Source: an uncultured Pelagibacteraceae bacterium (GTDB lineage Bacteria > Pseudomonadota > Alphaproteobacteria > Pelagibacterales > Pelagibacteraceae). Taken from it: a stretch of 64,000 bases of DNA. The position numbers and the translations under genes are program-made. Positions 8,404 through 16,829 of this stretch are shown here, piece after piece (within the stretch, counting starts at the first letter, position 1; every line of letters begins with the position of its first letter). The stretch spans positions 113,401-177,400 of the forward strand of contig CACJEN010000003.1 of assembly GCA_902592445.1 (NCBI GenBank), in the 5' to 3' direction. The notes under the pieces are model-generated. The model was not told where the DNA came from. It searched no databases and saw only the letters and a program-made list of their open reading frames with translations.

Positions 8404-9894
8404 ATGAAATTATTTTTTCTACTAGGAAACCAGCTATTTGACGAAAAATACTTAGAAAAGTTTAAAAAAGATCATATTTTTTATATGGCTGAGGATTTTC
8501 AACTTTGCACTTATGAAAAACACCATAAAAACAAAATTTTATTGTTTCTTTCGTCCATGAGGTCGCATGCAGAAAGGTTAAAAAAAAGTAATTTTAAAAT
8601 TGAATATTCAACAATAGAGGAAAAAGCATTTAAACTAGACTACACAGAAAAATTGAAAAAATTCATAAAATCAAAAAAAATATCCGAAATTTCTAGTTTC
8701 GAAATTGAAGATAAATTTTTTGAAAAAAAAATAAATCAGTTCATTAAAAAAGAAAATATTAAATGGAATATTATCCAAACACCGATGTTTTTGAACTCGA
8801 GAGATAATTTTAGAAAATATCTATCAAAATCAAAAAAACCTTTTATGGCTGTATTTTACAAAGATACAAGAAGAGAGTTAGATATTTTAATTAAAAAAGA
8901 TGGAACTCCTGAGGGAGGAAAGTGGAGTTTTGATGAAGATAATAGAAACAAACTACCTAAAAATATTACAATTCCGAAATTTCCAAAAATAAAAGAGACA
9001 TCTCACACAAAAAAATTAAAACCAATAATTAAAAAATATTTTAAAGATCATCCAGGGGACGTAGAAAACTTTTGGTTTGCAACTGAATATGAGGATGTAA
9101 TTAAACTACTAAACTTCTTTATAAAAGAAAAATCTAATTTATTTGGTGATTACGAAGACGCTGTTGATCAAAAGGATAATATCTTATTTCATAGTGCTTT
9201 AAGTCCTTATATAAATTTAGGGTTAATTACACCTGAGATTATAATAAAAAAAATTTTAGACTTTCATAAGAAAAACAAAATTAGATTAAATTCATTAGAG
9301 GGATATATCCGACAAGTAATAGGATGGAGAGAGTTTATGAGAGGTATTTACCAGAGTTACTCTAACGAAATGGAAACAAGAAATTTCTTTAAACAAAATA
9401 GAAAAATGAAAAAAAGTTGGTACAATGGTACAACAGGACTTCCACCTTTAGATTATGCAATTAAAAATGCATTAAAATATGGTTGGTCACATCACATAGA
9501 AAGATTAATGATTTTATCAAATATTATGAACCTTTGCGAAATAAAACCGAATATAGTTTATAAATGGTTTATGGAAATGTTTGTTGATTCATCTGATTGG
9601 GTAATGGTTCCAAATGTCTACGGAATGGGCTTGTTTAGCGATGGAGGTATTTTTGCAACTAAACCTTATATTTGTGGCTCCAGTTATTTTATGAAAATGA
9701 TGGATTTTAAAAAAGGAGAATGGTGTAACACAATGGATGGATTGTATTGGAGATTTATCAACAGAAATAGAAATTTTTTTTTAAAAAACCCAAGACTATC
9801 TATGATGGTAAGAATTTTTGATAAAATGAAAACTGAAAGAAAAAAACTCATACTAGCTGAGGCAGAAAAATTTATTAAACAAAATACAATCTAG
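8404..9894 (+). CDS. Cryptochrome/photolyase family protein (bacterial FeS-BCP-type branch)
   Basis: A 496-residue flavoprotein of the bacterial cryptochrome/(6-4) photolyase-like branch. The N-terminal alpha/beta domain begins LFFLLGNQLFDEKYL. The FAD-binding helical domain follows, with IRQVIGWREFMRG, WSHHIERLM and DWVMVPNVYGMG. Expected roles are light-driven repair of UV photoproducts or light signalling in the cytoplasm. The C-terminal cysteines visible are Cys378, Cys424 and Cys441. The CxxC pair that canonical members use for a 4Fe-4S cluster is absent from MMDFKKGEWCN. The stop codon overlaps the next start by one base. Confidence 0.92.
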   Translation: MKLFFLLGNQLFDEKYLEKFKKDHIFYMAEDFQLCTYEKHHKNKILLFLSSMRSHAERLKKSNFKIEYSTIEEKAFKLDYTEKLKKFIKSKKISEISSFEIEDKFFEKKINQFIKKENIKWNIIQTPMFLNSRDNFRKYLSKSKKPFMAVFYKDTRRELDILIKKDGTPEGGKWSFDEDNRNKLPKNITIPKFPKIKETSHTKKLKPIIKKYFKDHPGDVENFWFATEYEDVIKLLNFFIKEKSNLFGDYEDAVDQKDNILFHSALSPYINLGLITPEIIIKKILDFHKKNKIRLNSLEGYIRQVIGWREFMRGIYQSYSNEMETRNFFKQNRKMKKSWYNGTTGLPPLDYAIKNALKYGWSHHIERLMILSNIMNLCEIKPNIVYKWFMEMFVDSSDWVMVPNVYGMGLFSDGGIFATKPYICGSSYFMKMMDFKKGEWCNTMDGLYWRFINRNRNFFLKNPRLSMMVRIFDKMKTERKKLILAEAEKFIKQNTI

Positions 9895-10019
9895 TGAAAA
9901 AACAAAATCTGCCTTCTAAAATCTGCCCAATATGTAAAAGATCATTCGCGTGGAGGCGAAAATGGAGGTTGAACTGGGATAGAGTAAAATACTGTTCTAA
10001 AAAGTGTTCGAGGTCTTAA
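9894..10019 (+). CDS. DUF2256 zinc-finger-like mini-protein
   Basis: A 41-residue protein starting at GTG 9894, overlapping the photolyase stop by one base. It has two Cys pairs, CPICKR and YCSKKCS, separated by a conserved FAWRRKWRLNWDRVK block. This is the DUF2256 pattern, a presumed zinc knuckle. Family members often sit next to cryptochrome/photolyase genes, and the overlap here implies co-expression. The biochemical role is not known. The high Lys/Arg content would suit nucleic-acid binding, but that is only an inference. Confidence 0.85.
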   Translation: MKKQNLPSKICPICKRSFAWRRKWRLNWDRVKYCSKKCSRS

Positions 10020-10020
10020 G

Positions 10021-10248
10021 TTAGCAGCAGGAGCAACTACTTTTTTTTACTTTTTTTATTTCTTCAGCTTTATCAGTTTCTATTTTGTTTTGTGAAACTT
10101 CAGATTCTTCAATTACTTTTTTCTTCAAAATTTTATCTTCAATATATGCATACAATGAACTAAAACCAAGTTTAGAAGCCCTTTTTTCCTCATAGGCCCT
10201 TCTTCCTTTTAAGTTTTCTATAATTTCCAAAATTTGAGGATTATTCAT
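10021..10248 (-). CDS. Small protein with Cys-rich C-terminus, unknown function
   Basis: A 75-residue hydrophilic protein. Its N-terminal half (ILEIIENLKGRRAYEEKR, then LGFSSLYAYIEDKI) looks helical. A charged Lys/Glu linker leads to the tail KKSSCSCC, three cysteines in the last four residues, which could bind metal or a cofactor. I do not recognise the family. It lies between the DUF2256 gene and the second photolyase-like gene, and its stop codon is 1 bp from the DUF2256 stop. It is oriented with the second photolyase gene, 27 bp downstream of it. Confidence 0.65.
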   Translation of the reverse strand: MNNPQILEIIENLKGRRAYEEKRASKLGFSSLYAYIEDKILKKKVIEESEVSQNKIETDKAEEIKKVKKSSCSCC

Positions 10249-10275
10249 ATTTTCTTATATCACATAAAATTTTTA

Positions 10276-11412
10276 TTACAAAATTTGCTCTATAATTTTG
10301 GGAATATATTTTTTAAAATTAAAAAATCCTTTGTTACAATATTTCCATGCGTTTTGATCAATATTTCTATATAGAAAACGTATTTTTAAATTATTAGAAT
10401 TTAAAAAATCTAGGTTTTCACCTATCGTTGGGTATAAACCATAACAATTTTCAATGTTTGTTATTTCACTAATATTAATAATTTGACAATCAATAGATTG
10501 ATCTTTTAATCTTTGTTCCTGATCTTCTATTAACTGAGACTTAAATTTCACTAATTTTTCACTTAACTTAATAGATCTATTCTCATTTTTGTTAGAAACT
10601 AAGTAAATTTTCTTAAAGTTTTTATCTCTAAAGTCAGTAATTTCAAACGAGAGATTATTTTCAAAAACCAAAAGATTTTTTTCATCAACGTTTTGTGGGT
10701 TAGTAAAATTTTGTTCTACTATTTTATAAGATTTTTCAGATACTTTTGGAGGAGCATTTTCATTTAATTTAATATTTTGAAATCTATTGTTAGTGAATTT
10801 TTTAATATTCCATTCACTTGCTAGGTAATGCTTCCCTTGAGTTTGAAAACCCGCAACCCATCTCCATCCAAGCGTATTTGATGCAGCATCTCCATCATAA
10901 AGATGTTGCATAAAAAATTCTGCACCTAATTGCCAAGGTAATTCTAAAGTAAATATCCAAATACTAGCAAACCACATTCTTGTGTGATTGTGTAAATAAT
11001 TATTCTCTTTAAGCTCATTTACCCATACATTAAAACAATCTATGTTTGTTTTTCCCTCAATAGCAGACAGATAATCATTATTATTTTTAAACTCGTTTTT
11101 TATCTGATTCAATTCTAGAAGATAATCTGTCCAAACATTAGGTCTTAATTCTAACCAACCTTTCCAATATGTTCTCCATAAAACTTCTTGAATAAATTTT
11201 TCATTTTTTGAGAGAGAAAATTTACTTAGTGATTTTTGTATCACCTCTTTTTCATTAATTATTCCATGCGTTATATATGGTGATAAACAAGAAACATTTG
11301 ATCTCTTTTCAGGTCCAAAATCAAAATTTCTTAATTTAGAATATTCTGCGAGATTATTTTCAACAAAATTATCTAATTTATTTATGGCCTTAGCCCTTGA
11401 GGCTTCAAACAT
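10276..11412 (-). CDS. Photolyase FAD-domain protein with C-terminal alpha/beta-like domain
   Basis: A 378-residue protein. Residues 1-215 match the FAD-binding helical domain of photolyases: CLSPYITHGII (~42-52), VLWRTYWKGW (~77-86), MWFASIWIFTL (~146-156), WQLGAEFFMQHLYDGDAASN (~160-179), WRWVAGFQT and HYLASEWNIKKFTNNRF. The usual N-terminal antenna domain is missing. Residues ~246-378 instead form a strand/helix-rich region beginning LLVFENNLSF. It is likely a repair or light-sensing flavoprotein. ATG at 11412 is the only good start, and no upstream domain is encoded in frame. Confidence 0.85.
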   Translation of the reverse strand: MFEASRAKAINKLDNFVENNLAEYSKLRNFDFGPEKRSNVSCLSPYITHGIINEKEVIQKSLSKFSLSKNEKFIQEVLWRTYWKGWLELRPNVWTDYLLELNQIKNEFKNNNDYLSAIEGKTNIDCFNVWVNELKENNYLHNHTRMWFASIWIFTLELPWQLGAEFFMQHLYDGDAASNTLGWRWVAGFQTQGKHYLASEWNIKKFTNNRFQNIKLNENAPPKVSEKSYKIVEQNFTNPQNVDEKNLLVFENNLSFEITDFRDKNFKKIYLVSNKNENRSIKLSEKLVKFKSQLIEDQEQRLKDQSIDCQIINISEITNIENCYGLYPTIGENLDFLNSNNLKIRFLYRNIDQNAWKYCNKGFFNFKKYIPKIIEQIL

Positions 11413-11421
11413 TGCTTTAGA

Positions 11422-11802
11422 CTATTTCGATTTTTTTTTCTTTAGACCTAATTTATCACTGTGTCTTAATCTTAAGACAACAATTGCTGCAGCAATCAAT
11501 AAAATTGCAACTGCTTCATAAACAAGTGCAGTAGGATCCATCTCTTTACCTTGTAAGATAATAAATCGGGCAAGCGCTGTAATTGCAATAAGTAATGGAA
11601 GTGTAATACTAATAGACTGTTGGTTCCAAAAAACTCTAACCATAGCTAGTACCTCTAAGTAAAGAAACATTAAAAGTAAATCTGCTAATGTTACTAATTG
11701 ATTGGTGAACATATTTTTAATTTCTATGCCAACAGCAATAATGGTACTCACTAAAATAATACACATTAAGGCTAATTGTAAGTTTTTTGTAATATTGTCC
11801 AT
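11422..11802 (-). CDS. PsiE-family membrane protein (phosphate-starvation-inducible type)
   Basis: A 126-residue protein with four hydrophobic segments (about 8-30, 37-57, 65-83, 92-113) and the family pattern LLMFLYLEVLAMVRVFW followed by a short ALARFIIL helix. This matches PsiE/YjbA proteins, which are small inner-membrane proteins of unknown mechanism. The start overlaps the stop of the upstream membrane-protein gene by one base, so the two are probably translated from one mRNA. No Pho-box was recognised. Confidence 0.8.
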   Translation of the reverse strand: MDNITKNLQLALMCIILVSTIIAVGIEIKNMFTNQLVTLADLLLMFLYLEVLAMVRVFWNQQSISITLPLLIAITALARFIILQGKEMDPTALVYEAVAILLIAAAIVVLRLRHSDKLGLKKKKSK

Positions 11803-12260
11803 TATTTACCTTTAGTAAATGGTAGCCATTTTTCAAATGCTGATTTTAAAGGACCATCATATGGAATTGAATAAGAATTTGGATTTGGACTAGTTAAAAC
11901 TTCAATACCTTTTGAAAAAATAAAGATAAAAACTATTACAAAAACAATTACCATTATTTTAAAAGGATCAAAATTTTTTGTTTGAAAAACACTTGCGGAC
12001 CTTGCTTCTGCTTTATGAAATTGTTTAAAAGTCATGTAGACGGCAAATATTAATCCTATATGAGCTAAAAAAAGACCAGCCCACCCAAATGCAAAAGTTG
12101 TATAAGAAAAAACATATAAACTAAAAACTGTAGTCCAAATAAAACTTAAAACTAATAAAATTTGAAGTCTAACTGTTTTAGGAAGTGCACGTAAATCATT
12201 TTTGCTATCATCAAATAAAATGTTTGCAGCATCTCTCATCCAATTTTTTATTGATTCCAT
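11802..12260 (-). CDS. Membrane protein of unknown function
   Basis: A 152-residue protein with an amphipathic N-terminus (residues 1-30) and three transmembrane segments (about 33-55, 57-78, 103-120). The C-terminus is a short exported or cytosolic tail rich in Pro/Ser. I recognise no family. It overlaps the PsiE-like gene by one base and lies 60 bp downstream of argG, so it probably shares an operon with PsiE and perhaps functions with it in the inner membrane. Confidence 0.7.
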   Translation of the reverse strand: MESIKNWMRDAANILFDDSKNDLRALPKTVRLQILLVLSFIWTTVFSLYVFSYTTFAFGWAGLFLAHIGLIFAVYMTFKQFHKAEARSASVFQTKNFDPFKIMVIVFVIVFIFIFSKGIEVLTSPNPNSYSIPYDGPLKSAFEKWLPFTKGK

Positions 12261-12320
12261 ATTTTTAAGATATAATTTTTTAAAATTTAAACAAATGCTA
12301 ATTTGCCCTAAACTTTACTG

Positions 12321-13505
12321 TTAACGAAGCTTTTTTTTATGAAAATTGATAAATTTCTCAACGTTAGATTTATTAAATGACTTGTTCTCTTCAAAAGAAA
12401 CTTTCTTCATTGAATAAGCACTACTATTAGTTACTCTAGATTGAATTGTAATATTCCCTTTATATAATTTAAGCTTGACTGCGCCGTTAACTTTATTTCT
12501 TTTCAAATCAACAATTTTCTGAAGTTTAAATCTCTCTTTTGAATACCAGTAACCATTATAAATTAACTCTGCATATCTAGACATTATTCGATCTTTTTTA
12601 TGCATAGTTAATTTATCTAAAGTAACAGACTCAATTGCTCTATGTGCATTAATTAAAAGAGTGCCACCAGGTGTTTCGTATACCCCTCTAGATTTGATGC
12701 CTAAAAATCTATTCTCAACCAAGTCAACCCTTCCAATACCATTTTTACCAGCTAAATTATTAAGTTTTGACAATAACTGAGCAGGTGACATTTTTTTCCC
12801 ATTAATTGCAAAAGGATCACCATTTTTAAAATTTATAGTAACATAAGTTGGTTTATTTGGTGCTTTTTCAGGTGAAATAGTTCTTTGAAAAATAAATTCC
12901 GGAGCCAAGTTTCTAGGGTTCTCCAAAACCTTTCCCTCTGTCGAGGTATGAAATAAATTATCATCCACAGAAAAAGGTGGTGCTCCTTTTTTATCATTCG
13001 GAATCAGAATATTATATTTTTTTGCGTAATTAATTAAATCTGTTCTTGATTTTAATTTCCAAATTCTCCATGGGGCAATAATTTTTATATTTGGACCAAA
13101 ATAATGATAACCTAATTCAAACCTTATCTGATCGTTACCTTTTCCTGTGGATCCATGCGAAACAGCATAAGCTTTAAACTTCTTAGCAACTCTTATTTGG
13201 TCTTTAGCAATTAAGGGGCGAGCAATTGATGTACCAAGTAAATAGACACCTTCATAAATTGCATGTCCTCTAATCATTGGATAAATATATTCTTTTACAA
13301 AAATATCTTTTAGATCATTTATTATTATTTTTTTTACACCAAGTTTTTTTGCGTTTTTAATTATTTTATTTCTATTTATATCTTGGCCAATATCAGCAGT
13401 GTAACATATTACTTCTGCATCATAATTCTCTTGAAGCCATTTTAAAATTATAGAAGTATCCAGCCCTCCAGAATAGGCAAGAACTATTCTTTTTTTTGAC
13501 TTCAT
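12321..13505 (-). CDS. argG: Argininosuccinate synthase
   Basis: Condenses citrulline and aspartate with ATP in arginine biosynthesis. The 394 residues begin with the ATP-binding LAYSGGLDTS P-loop. They contain YTADIGQDIN, the citrulline/aspartate-binding AVSHGSTGKGNDQ (shown around residue 114-127), and FHTSTEGKVLE. The length is typical for the non-human-like bacterial type. The upstream IalB gene ends 4 bp before the argG start, so they may be co-transcribed. Confidence 0.97.
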   Translation of the reverse strand: MKSKKRIVLAYSGGLDTSIILKWLQENYDAEVICYTADIGQDINRNKIIKNAKKLGVKKIIINDLKDIFVKEYIYPMIRGHAIYEGVYLLGTSIARPLIAKDQIRVAKKFKAYAVSHGSTGKGNDQIRFELGYHYFGPNIKIIAPWRIWKLKSRTDLINYAKKYNILIPNDKKGAPPFSVDDNLFHTSTEGKVLENPRNLAPEFIFQRTISPEKAPNKPTYVTINFKNGDPFAINGKKMSPAQLLSKLNNLAGKNGIGRVDLVENRFLGIKSRGVYETPGGTLLINAHRAIESVTLDKLTMHKKDRIMSRYAELIYNGYWYSKERFKLQKIVDLKRNKVNGAVKLKLYKGNITIQSRVTNSSAYSMKKVSFEENKSFNKSNVEKFINFHKKKLR

Positions 13506-13509
13506 TATT

Positions 13510-14010
13510 TTATGTACAATTTTTTTTTGCTGAGTTGTATGCTTTGGTGAAACCCATCAATGAATAGTGATCAATTGTTTGAGATCCAGATTTATTAAAC
13601 GCAGTAACCATAATTCTAGATGCTTTTTTCATCCTTTTAATAATTTTTTTTTCTATTTTATTGCTTGAAATCCACGCAAAATCTTCTTGAGCAATATCAA
13701 ATGTATATTTAGATTTTCCAGATGACGCTATAATAGAATTTTGACTATTATACTCATAACCAGAAGTAGTACTTACCTCATCTGCAATTTTATCAGAAGG
13801 TCTAAATGTAACAAACAATCTTGCTTCTCTATCTCCTTTTTTTGGAGATTGTAAAACAGGCTTTGATTGAGCAAAACAAATTTTTCCACTTGTATCTAAT
13901 ACTTGAATTACTTCCCAATCTTTAAACTTTCCAATTTTTTTTACTTCTTCAGCAAAGCTTGATGAAAATGTAAAAAATAAAATAATAATTGAGTATCTAA
14001 TTATGGACAT
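13510..14010 (-). CDS. Invasion-associated locus B (IalB) family periplasmic protein
   Basis: A 166-residue protein with a clear signal peptide (about residues 1-20, cleavage near SSFAEE). The mature part carries family features: FKDWEVIQ near the N-terminus, a conserved ICFAQSKP cysteine segment, and a C-terminal cysteine in the KKNCT end. IalB proteins are widespread in alphaproteobacteria and not tied to invasion in free-living species. A periplasmic or envelope-stability role is assumed. Its start overlaps the aldo/keto reductase stop by 10 bp. Confidence 0.85.
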   Translation of the reverse strand: MSIIRYSIIILFFTFSSSFAEEVKKIGKFKDWEVIQVLDTSGKICFAQSKPVLQSPKKGDREARLFVTFRPSDKIADEVSTTSGYEYNSQNSIIASSGKSKYTFDIAQEDFAWISSNKIEKKIIKRMKKASRIMVTAFNKSGSQTIDHYSLMGFTKAYNSAKKNCT

Positions 14011-15035
14011 GGGTTTGGAAATATTTTTTGAACATTATTAATTTCATTTATTACCTCAAGATCTAGTTTGACTTTTACACTTTCTATATTAGTTTTCAAC
14101 TGATCCATGGTTGTTGCTCCTATGATCACGCTTGTCATAAATTCTTGCTCCTCACAAAATTTAATGGACATTTGACTCATATCTAGACCATATTTTTTAC
14201 TTATTTTGAAATATTCCTCTACTGCTTTTTCAGTATTGGGCTTTCTATATCTTGTCCAAAAATCATAATCTCTCTCCATTCTCGAGCCCTTTGGCAATTC
14301 TCCATTTCTATATTTGCCTGACAAATATCCACTTGCCAAAGGTGAATAGGCGAGACATCCTATCTGTTCTCTAATAGACACCTCTGCAAGTCCGACTTCA
14401 TAAGATCTATTAAGTAAACTATAGGGATTTTGAATAGACATCATTCTTGGTAAATTTTTATCTTTAGAAAGTTTAATATAATTCATCACTCCCCAAGGAG
14501 TTTCATTTGATAGCCCTACATATCTGATTTTACCCTTATCAACATATTTTTTTAACTCATTAAGAATGTCTTCGAATTGGTTCCATTCATTTTCTTTATG
14601 CTCATAACCCAATCTTCCAAAGTTATTTACATTTCTTTCTGGCCAATGAAGTTGATACAAGTCTACATAGTCAGTATTTAATCTTTTAAGACTATCATTA
14701 AGCGCATTTTCTAAATTTTTACCTACAAAACTATTTTCGCCGTTTCTTAAGTAATCCCTAGATGGTCCTGCAACTTTTGTTGCTAAAATAATATCTGCTC
14801 TTTTTTTATTTTTTTTTAACCAGTTGCCTATAATTTTTTCAGTATGACCGTAGGTTTCCTCTTTTGGCGGAACTGCATAAATTTCAGCTGTGTCCCAAAA
14901 GTTTACACCCTCAGTTAATGCAAAATCCATCTGTTCAAAGGCTTCCATTTCAGTGTTTTGTTCTCCCCAGGTCATTGTACCGAGACAAATTGTGCTTACT
15001 TTAAGGTCTGTATTTCCTAATTTTTTGTAATTCAT
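14001..15035 (-). CDS. Aldo/keto reductase (Tas-like)
   Basis: A 344-residue NADPH-dependent oxidoreductase with a TIM-barrel fold. The catalytic tetrad is visible in order: Asp and Tyr in FWDTAEIYA, Lys in ILATKVAG, and His in YQLHWPER. RYVGLSNETPWG and the C-terminal SVIIGATTMDQL are typical of the Tas/YajO group. The physiological substrate cannot be deduced. It is divergent from the Bax-inhibitor-1 gene across a 60-bp gap. Confidence 0.93.
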   Translation of the reverse strand: MNYKKLGNTDLKVSTICLGTMTWGEQNTEMEAFEQMDFALTEGVNFWDTAEIYAVPPKEETYGHTEKIIGNWLKKNKKRADIILATKVAGPSRDYLRNGENSFVGKNLENALNDSLKRLNTDYVDLYQLHWPERNVNNFGRLGYEHKENEWNQFEDILNELKKYVDKGKIRYVGLSNETPWGVMNYIKLSKDKNLPRMMSIQNPYSLLNRSYEVGLAEVSIREQIGCLAYSPLASGYLSGKYRNGELPKGSRMERDYDFWTRYRKPNTEKAVEEYFKISKKYGLDMSQMSIKFCEEQEFMTSVIIGATTMDQLKTNIESVKVKLDLEVINEINNVQKIFPNPCP

Positions 15036-15061
15036 TCTTTAAAGTTATTTTTACTTATATT

Positions 15062-15090
15062 TTGGTGGCTTGAAAATATAGAAATATGAT
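15062..15090 (+). promoter_or_regulatory. Possible sigma-70-type promoter for the Bax-inhibitor-1 gene
   Basis: A TTGGTG -35-like hexamer (15062-15067) and a TATGAT -10-like hexamer (15085-15090) are separated by 17 nt. Transcription would begin near 15097, which would give an almost leaderless mRNA if translation starts at the second ATG (15105). This is pattern reading in AT-rich DNA, so chance is a real alternative. Confidence 0.3.
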
Positions 15091-15095
15091 ATTAT

Positions 15096-15863
15096 ATGAA
15101 TTGTATGGAATTCAATAAAGAAAATATTTTAAATAAATCTACAACTGCCAAACAAGCAGTTGTAATGGATGAAGGTTTAAGAGCCTATATGTTAAAAGTG
15201 TATAACTATATGGCTACAGGAGTTTTGTTAACTGGAATTATAGCACTGTTATCTTTCAAAATGTCGGTTGTTACAGATGCTAATGGTTCAATTGTTGCAT
15301 TAACTGAATTTGGTAATGCTATATATTTGTCAGGATTAAAGTGGGTAGTAATGCTCGCACCTCTTGCAATAGTTTTTTACATGAGTTTTGGAATAAATAA
15401 AATGAGTTCGTCAAAAGCACAAACTACCTTTTGGATCTTCGCAGCTCTTATGGGGCTTTCTTTATCCTCAATTCTTTTAGTTTACACAGGTTTAAGTGTT
15501 ACTAGAGTATTTTTCATATCTTCAGCAACTTTTGGTGCAATGAGTATTTACGGTTACACAACAAAAAGAGATTTAACTAAATTTGGATCTTTTTTGATGA
15601 TGGGTTTAATTGGAATAATTATTGCTTCACTAGTTAATATTTTCCTTAAATCTTCAATGATGTATTTTGCAATATCTATAATTGGAGTATTAATTTTCGT
15701 TGGCCTAACTGCTTATGATACTCAAAAAATTAAGAATATGTATGTTGCTTCAGACTCTGGAGAATTAATGGGCAAAAAGGCAGTTATGGGTGCTTTGACT
15801 TTATATTTAGATTTCATTAATTTATTTATAATGTTGCTAAGACTCTTTGGACAGAGAAGATAA
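15096..15863 (+). CDS. Bax inhibitor-1/YccA family membrane protein
   Basis: A 255-residue polytopic inner-membrane protein with seven hydrophobic segments. The family motif is seen in MATGVLLTGIIAL near residue 40 and in the C-terminal YDTQKIKNMY and ALTLYLDFINLFIMLLRLFG. Members include YccA, which modulates FtsH proteolysis, and calcium-leak BI-1 channels. The exact role here is unknown. Two ATG codons compete, 15096 and 15105. The second may be the true start given the predicted promoter position. Confidence 0.93.
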   Translation: MNCMEFNKENILNKSTTAKQAVVMDEGLRAYMLKVYNYMATGVLLTGIIALLSFKMSVVTDANGSIVALTEFGNAIYLSGLKWVVMLAPLAIVFYMSFGINKMSSSKAQTTFWIFAALMGLSLSSILLVYTGLSVTRVFFISSATFGAMSIYGYTTKRDLTKFGSFLMMGLIGIIIASLVNIFLKSSMMYFAISIIGVLIFVGLTAYDTQKIKNMYVASDSGELMGKKAVMGALTLYLDFINLFIMLLRLFGQRR

Positions 15864-16208
15864 TTAATTTTTTAACTTTTTCCAGTTAGTATTCTTTAAT
15901 AAATTTTCAAGTTCAAAAGAATTTTTTAAAATCTTACCATTAGTATCTGTGATCAAATATCTTAAGTTTTTGTTTGATGGTTTAAAATTTTTACAAATTT
16001 TATAGATAGCATTTTCAGCAGCATTTTTAAAAACACTAAAACTTACTTGTTTGCTAGAAATAGAAAGCCCGTAGTCTCTCCAAGATCCCTCAGATACCAT
16101 TTTAGCATAGAGATCCAAAATAATTTTCAATTCATCCTTTTCAAAAAAATACTTTATTTCCTCATCTTTTTTTAAGTTATTTACAACAAGTTTTAAATTT
16201 CTATTCAT
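15864..16208 (-). CDS. DUF2794 family protein
   Basis: A 114-residue soluble protein matching the alphaproteobacterial DUF2794 pattern: FFEKDELKIILDLYAKMV, then EGSWRDYGLS, then FSVFKNAAENAIYKICK. The function is unknown. It overlaps the YciB gene by 8 bp, and its stop is directly adjacent to the end of the Bax-inhibitor-1 gene on the other strand. Confidence 0.85.
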   Translation of the reverse strand: MNRNLKLVVNNLKKDEEIKYFFEKDELKIILDLYAKMVSEGSWRDYGLSISSKQVSFSVFKNAAENAIYKICKNFKPSNKNLRYLITDTNGKILKNSFELENLLKNTNWKKLKN

Positions 16209-16752
16209 TTAGTTTGTATTTATTAATAAGACCAATTTGAAAAGCAGTAAAAATAAACGTGATTGGCAGCATTCCCCAAACTTTGAAGTTAACCCAAAAC
16301 TCTTCCGTTTGCGTTCGCCAAATTACTTCGTTTAATAATGCAAGACCAAAAAAGAAATACATCCACCTATTATTTAAAATTTTCCAGCCTTCATCACTTA
16401 ATGGCAAAGATTTTCCTAAGATTTTTTTTAAAATGGGCTCATTTGTAAAATATTTTCCAAAAAATAAAGCTAAAGCGAATAAAATATTAATTATTGTGGG
16501 CTTCATGTAGATGAAAACTGGATTATCAAAATATATAGTTAAACCACCAAATAATGTAATTAACACTCCACTTATGAGTGGAACCATTGGAATTTTTTTC
16601 TCCAGGATCCAAACTACAAGAACTGCAATTATAGTTGCAACTATTAGTGGAGGTATAGCTATTTTTAAATTTTTATCATTATTATAGTAAAAGAAAAAAA
16701 AAATTACTAAAGGTCCAATGTCTGTAATAAATTTTAAGAAAGATTTATTCAC
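16201..16752 (-). CDS. Septation protein A / inner membrane-spanning protein YciB
   Basis: A 183-residue protein with five to six membrane segments. The family signatures are ITDIGPLVIFFFFYY at the N-terminus, a central FGGLTIYFDNPVFIYMKPT and NEVIWRTQTEEFWVNFKVW. YciB proteins influence cell-envelope and septum synthesis. The start is GTG (reverse complement of 16750-16752), which leaves the expected N-terminal length. It overlaps DUF2794 downstream by 8 bp. Confidence 0.93.
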   Translation of the reverse strand: MNKSFLKFITDIGPLVIFFFFYYNNDKNLKIAIPPLIVATIIAVLVVWILEKKIPMVPLISGVLITLFGGLTIYFDNPVFIYMKPTIINILFALALFFGKYFTNEPILKKILGKSLPLSDEGWKILNNRWMYFFFGLALLNEVIWRTQTEEFWVNFKVWGMLPITFIFTAFQIGLINKYKLNE

Positions 16753-16829
16753 TGCTACATATTATCAGATTAATAAAACAATCATATTTTTTTTATTGAT
16801 TTTTTTTTTCAAATATCCATATTCATATC

